From positions 1 through 5,420 of the forward strand of contig JAITKU010000043.1 of assembly GCA_031278255.1 (NCBI GenBank): a stretch of 5,420 nucleotides of DNA, written 5' to 3'. The notes beneath the pieces were generated by a model. That model saw only the letters and a program-made list of their open reading frames with translations. It did no database searches and was not told the DNA's origin. This DNA comes from Eubacteriales Family XIII. Incertae Sedis bacterium (lineage in GTDB: Bacteria > Bacillota > Clostridia > Peptostreptococcales > Anaerovoracaceae). Every line of letters starts with the position of its first letter. Position 1 is the first letter of the stretch. Positions 5,379 through 5,420 of this stretch are shown here, piece after piece. A program made the translations under genes and the position numbers.

Positions 5379-5420
5379 GTCCGTCCGGCGTCCAAGGCCG
5401 CGATTCAAACGCCCCGACAA

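Larger units (their letters stand above)
3440..5420 (+). mobile_element. IS1634-type insertion sequence, ends not resolved
   Basis: A single-gene insertion sequence is inferred from the full-length transposase at 3618-5378. The left limit is placed only roughly, after the dctM promoter and where the sequence turns AT-rich. The right terminal inverted repeat is not visible in the 42 bases after the stop codon, so it probably lies beyond the window. Neither the terminal repeats nor a target duplication could be matched. The element appears to have inserted upstream of the TRAP operon without removing its proximal promoter. Confidence 0.55.

Noticed and set aside
4278..5420. 380-codon open frame on the minus strand opposite the transposase
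   Set aside because: It lies entirely antisense to the recognised transposase, has no family motifs and is explained by the GC-rich third positions of the real gene.

Overview
The window holds two unrelated units and no obvious novel defence or biosynthetic system. From about 3440 leftwards the minus strand encodes a three-gene TRAP (tripartite ATP-independent periplasmic) transporter. The gene order is dctM (permease), dctP (solute-binding lipoprotein), dctQ (small membrane subunit). On the plus strand from 3618 there is a full-length transposase of the IS1634 type (IS4-like DDE group). The two units are divergently transcribed from an AT-rich 304-bp spacer.

The organism looks like a moderately GC-rich anaerobic bacterium with Firmicutes-like or Synergistetes-like features. 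Shine-Dalgarno sequences are strong (AAGGAGG before dctP, GGAGG before the transposase). The binding protein is a lipoprotein with a Gly-rich linker. The transposase resembles a type I know best from Clostridia and relatives. This is inference; there is no rRNA or marker gene to settle it.

Layout: 1-214 is non-coding and contains a strong hairpin (36-69) inside a 9-bp inverted repeat (16-24/178-186), which may be a structured RNA or MITE-like repeat. 215-745 is dctQ, 834-1952 is dctP and 2012-3313 is dctM, all on the minus strand. GC-rich hairpins lie in both intercistronic gaps. 3314-3617 carries two recognisable promoters pointing outwards, an operator-like 12-bp palindrome and a tandem 9-bp repeat inside the transposase promoter. 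3618-5378 is the transposase, and 5379-5420 is too short to show the right end of the element.

How the genes work together: DctP should capture a carboxylate-type solute outside the membrane and deliver it to the DctQ-DctM complex, which imports it using an ion gradient. The substrate cannot be read from the sequence. The order M-P-Q differs from the usual P-Q-M.

The most striking single observation is in the transposase. The residue expected to be the first catalytic aspartate is asparagine (N198), in an otherwise uninterrupted gene with a good promoter and ribosome binding site. There are also signs of change around the catalytic glutamate. The copy is therefore probably catalytically dead even though it can still be expressed.
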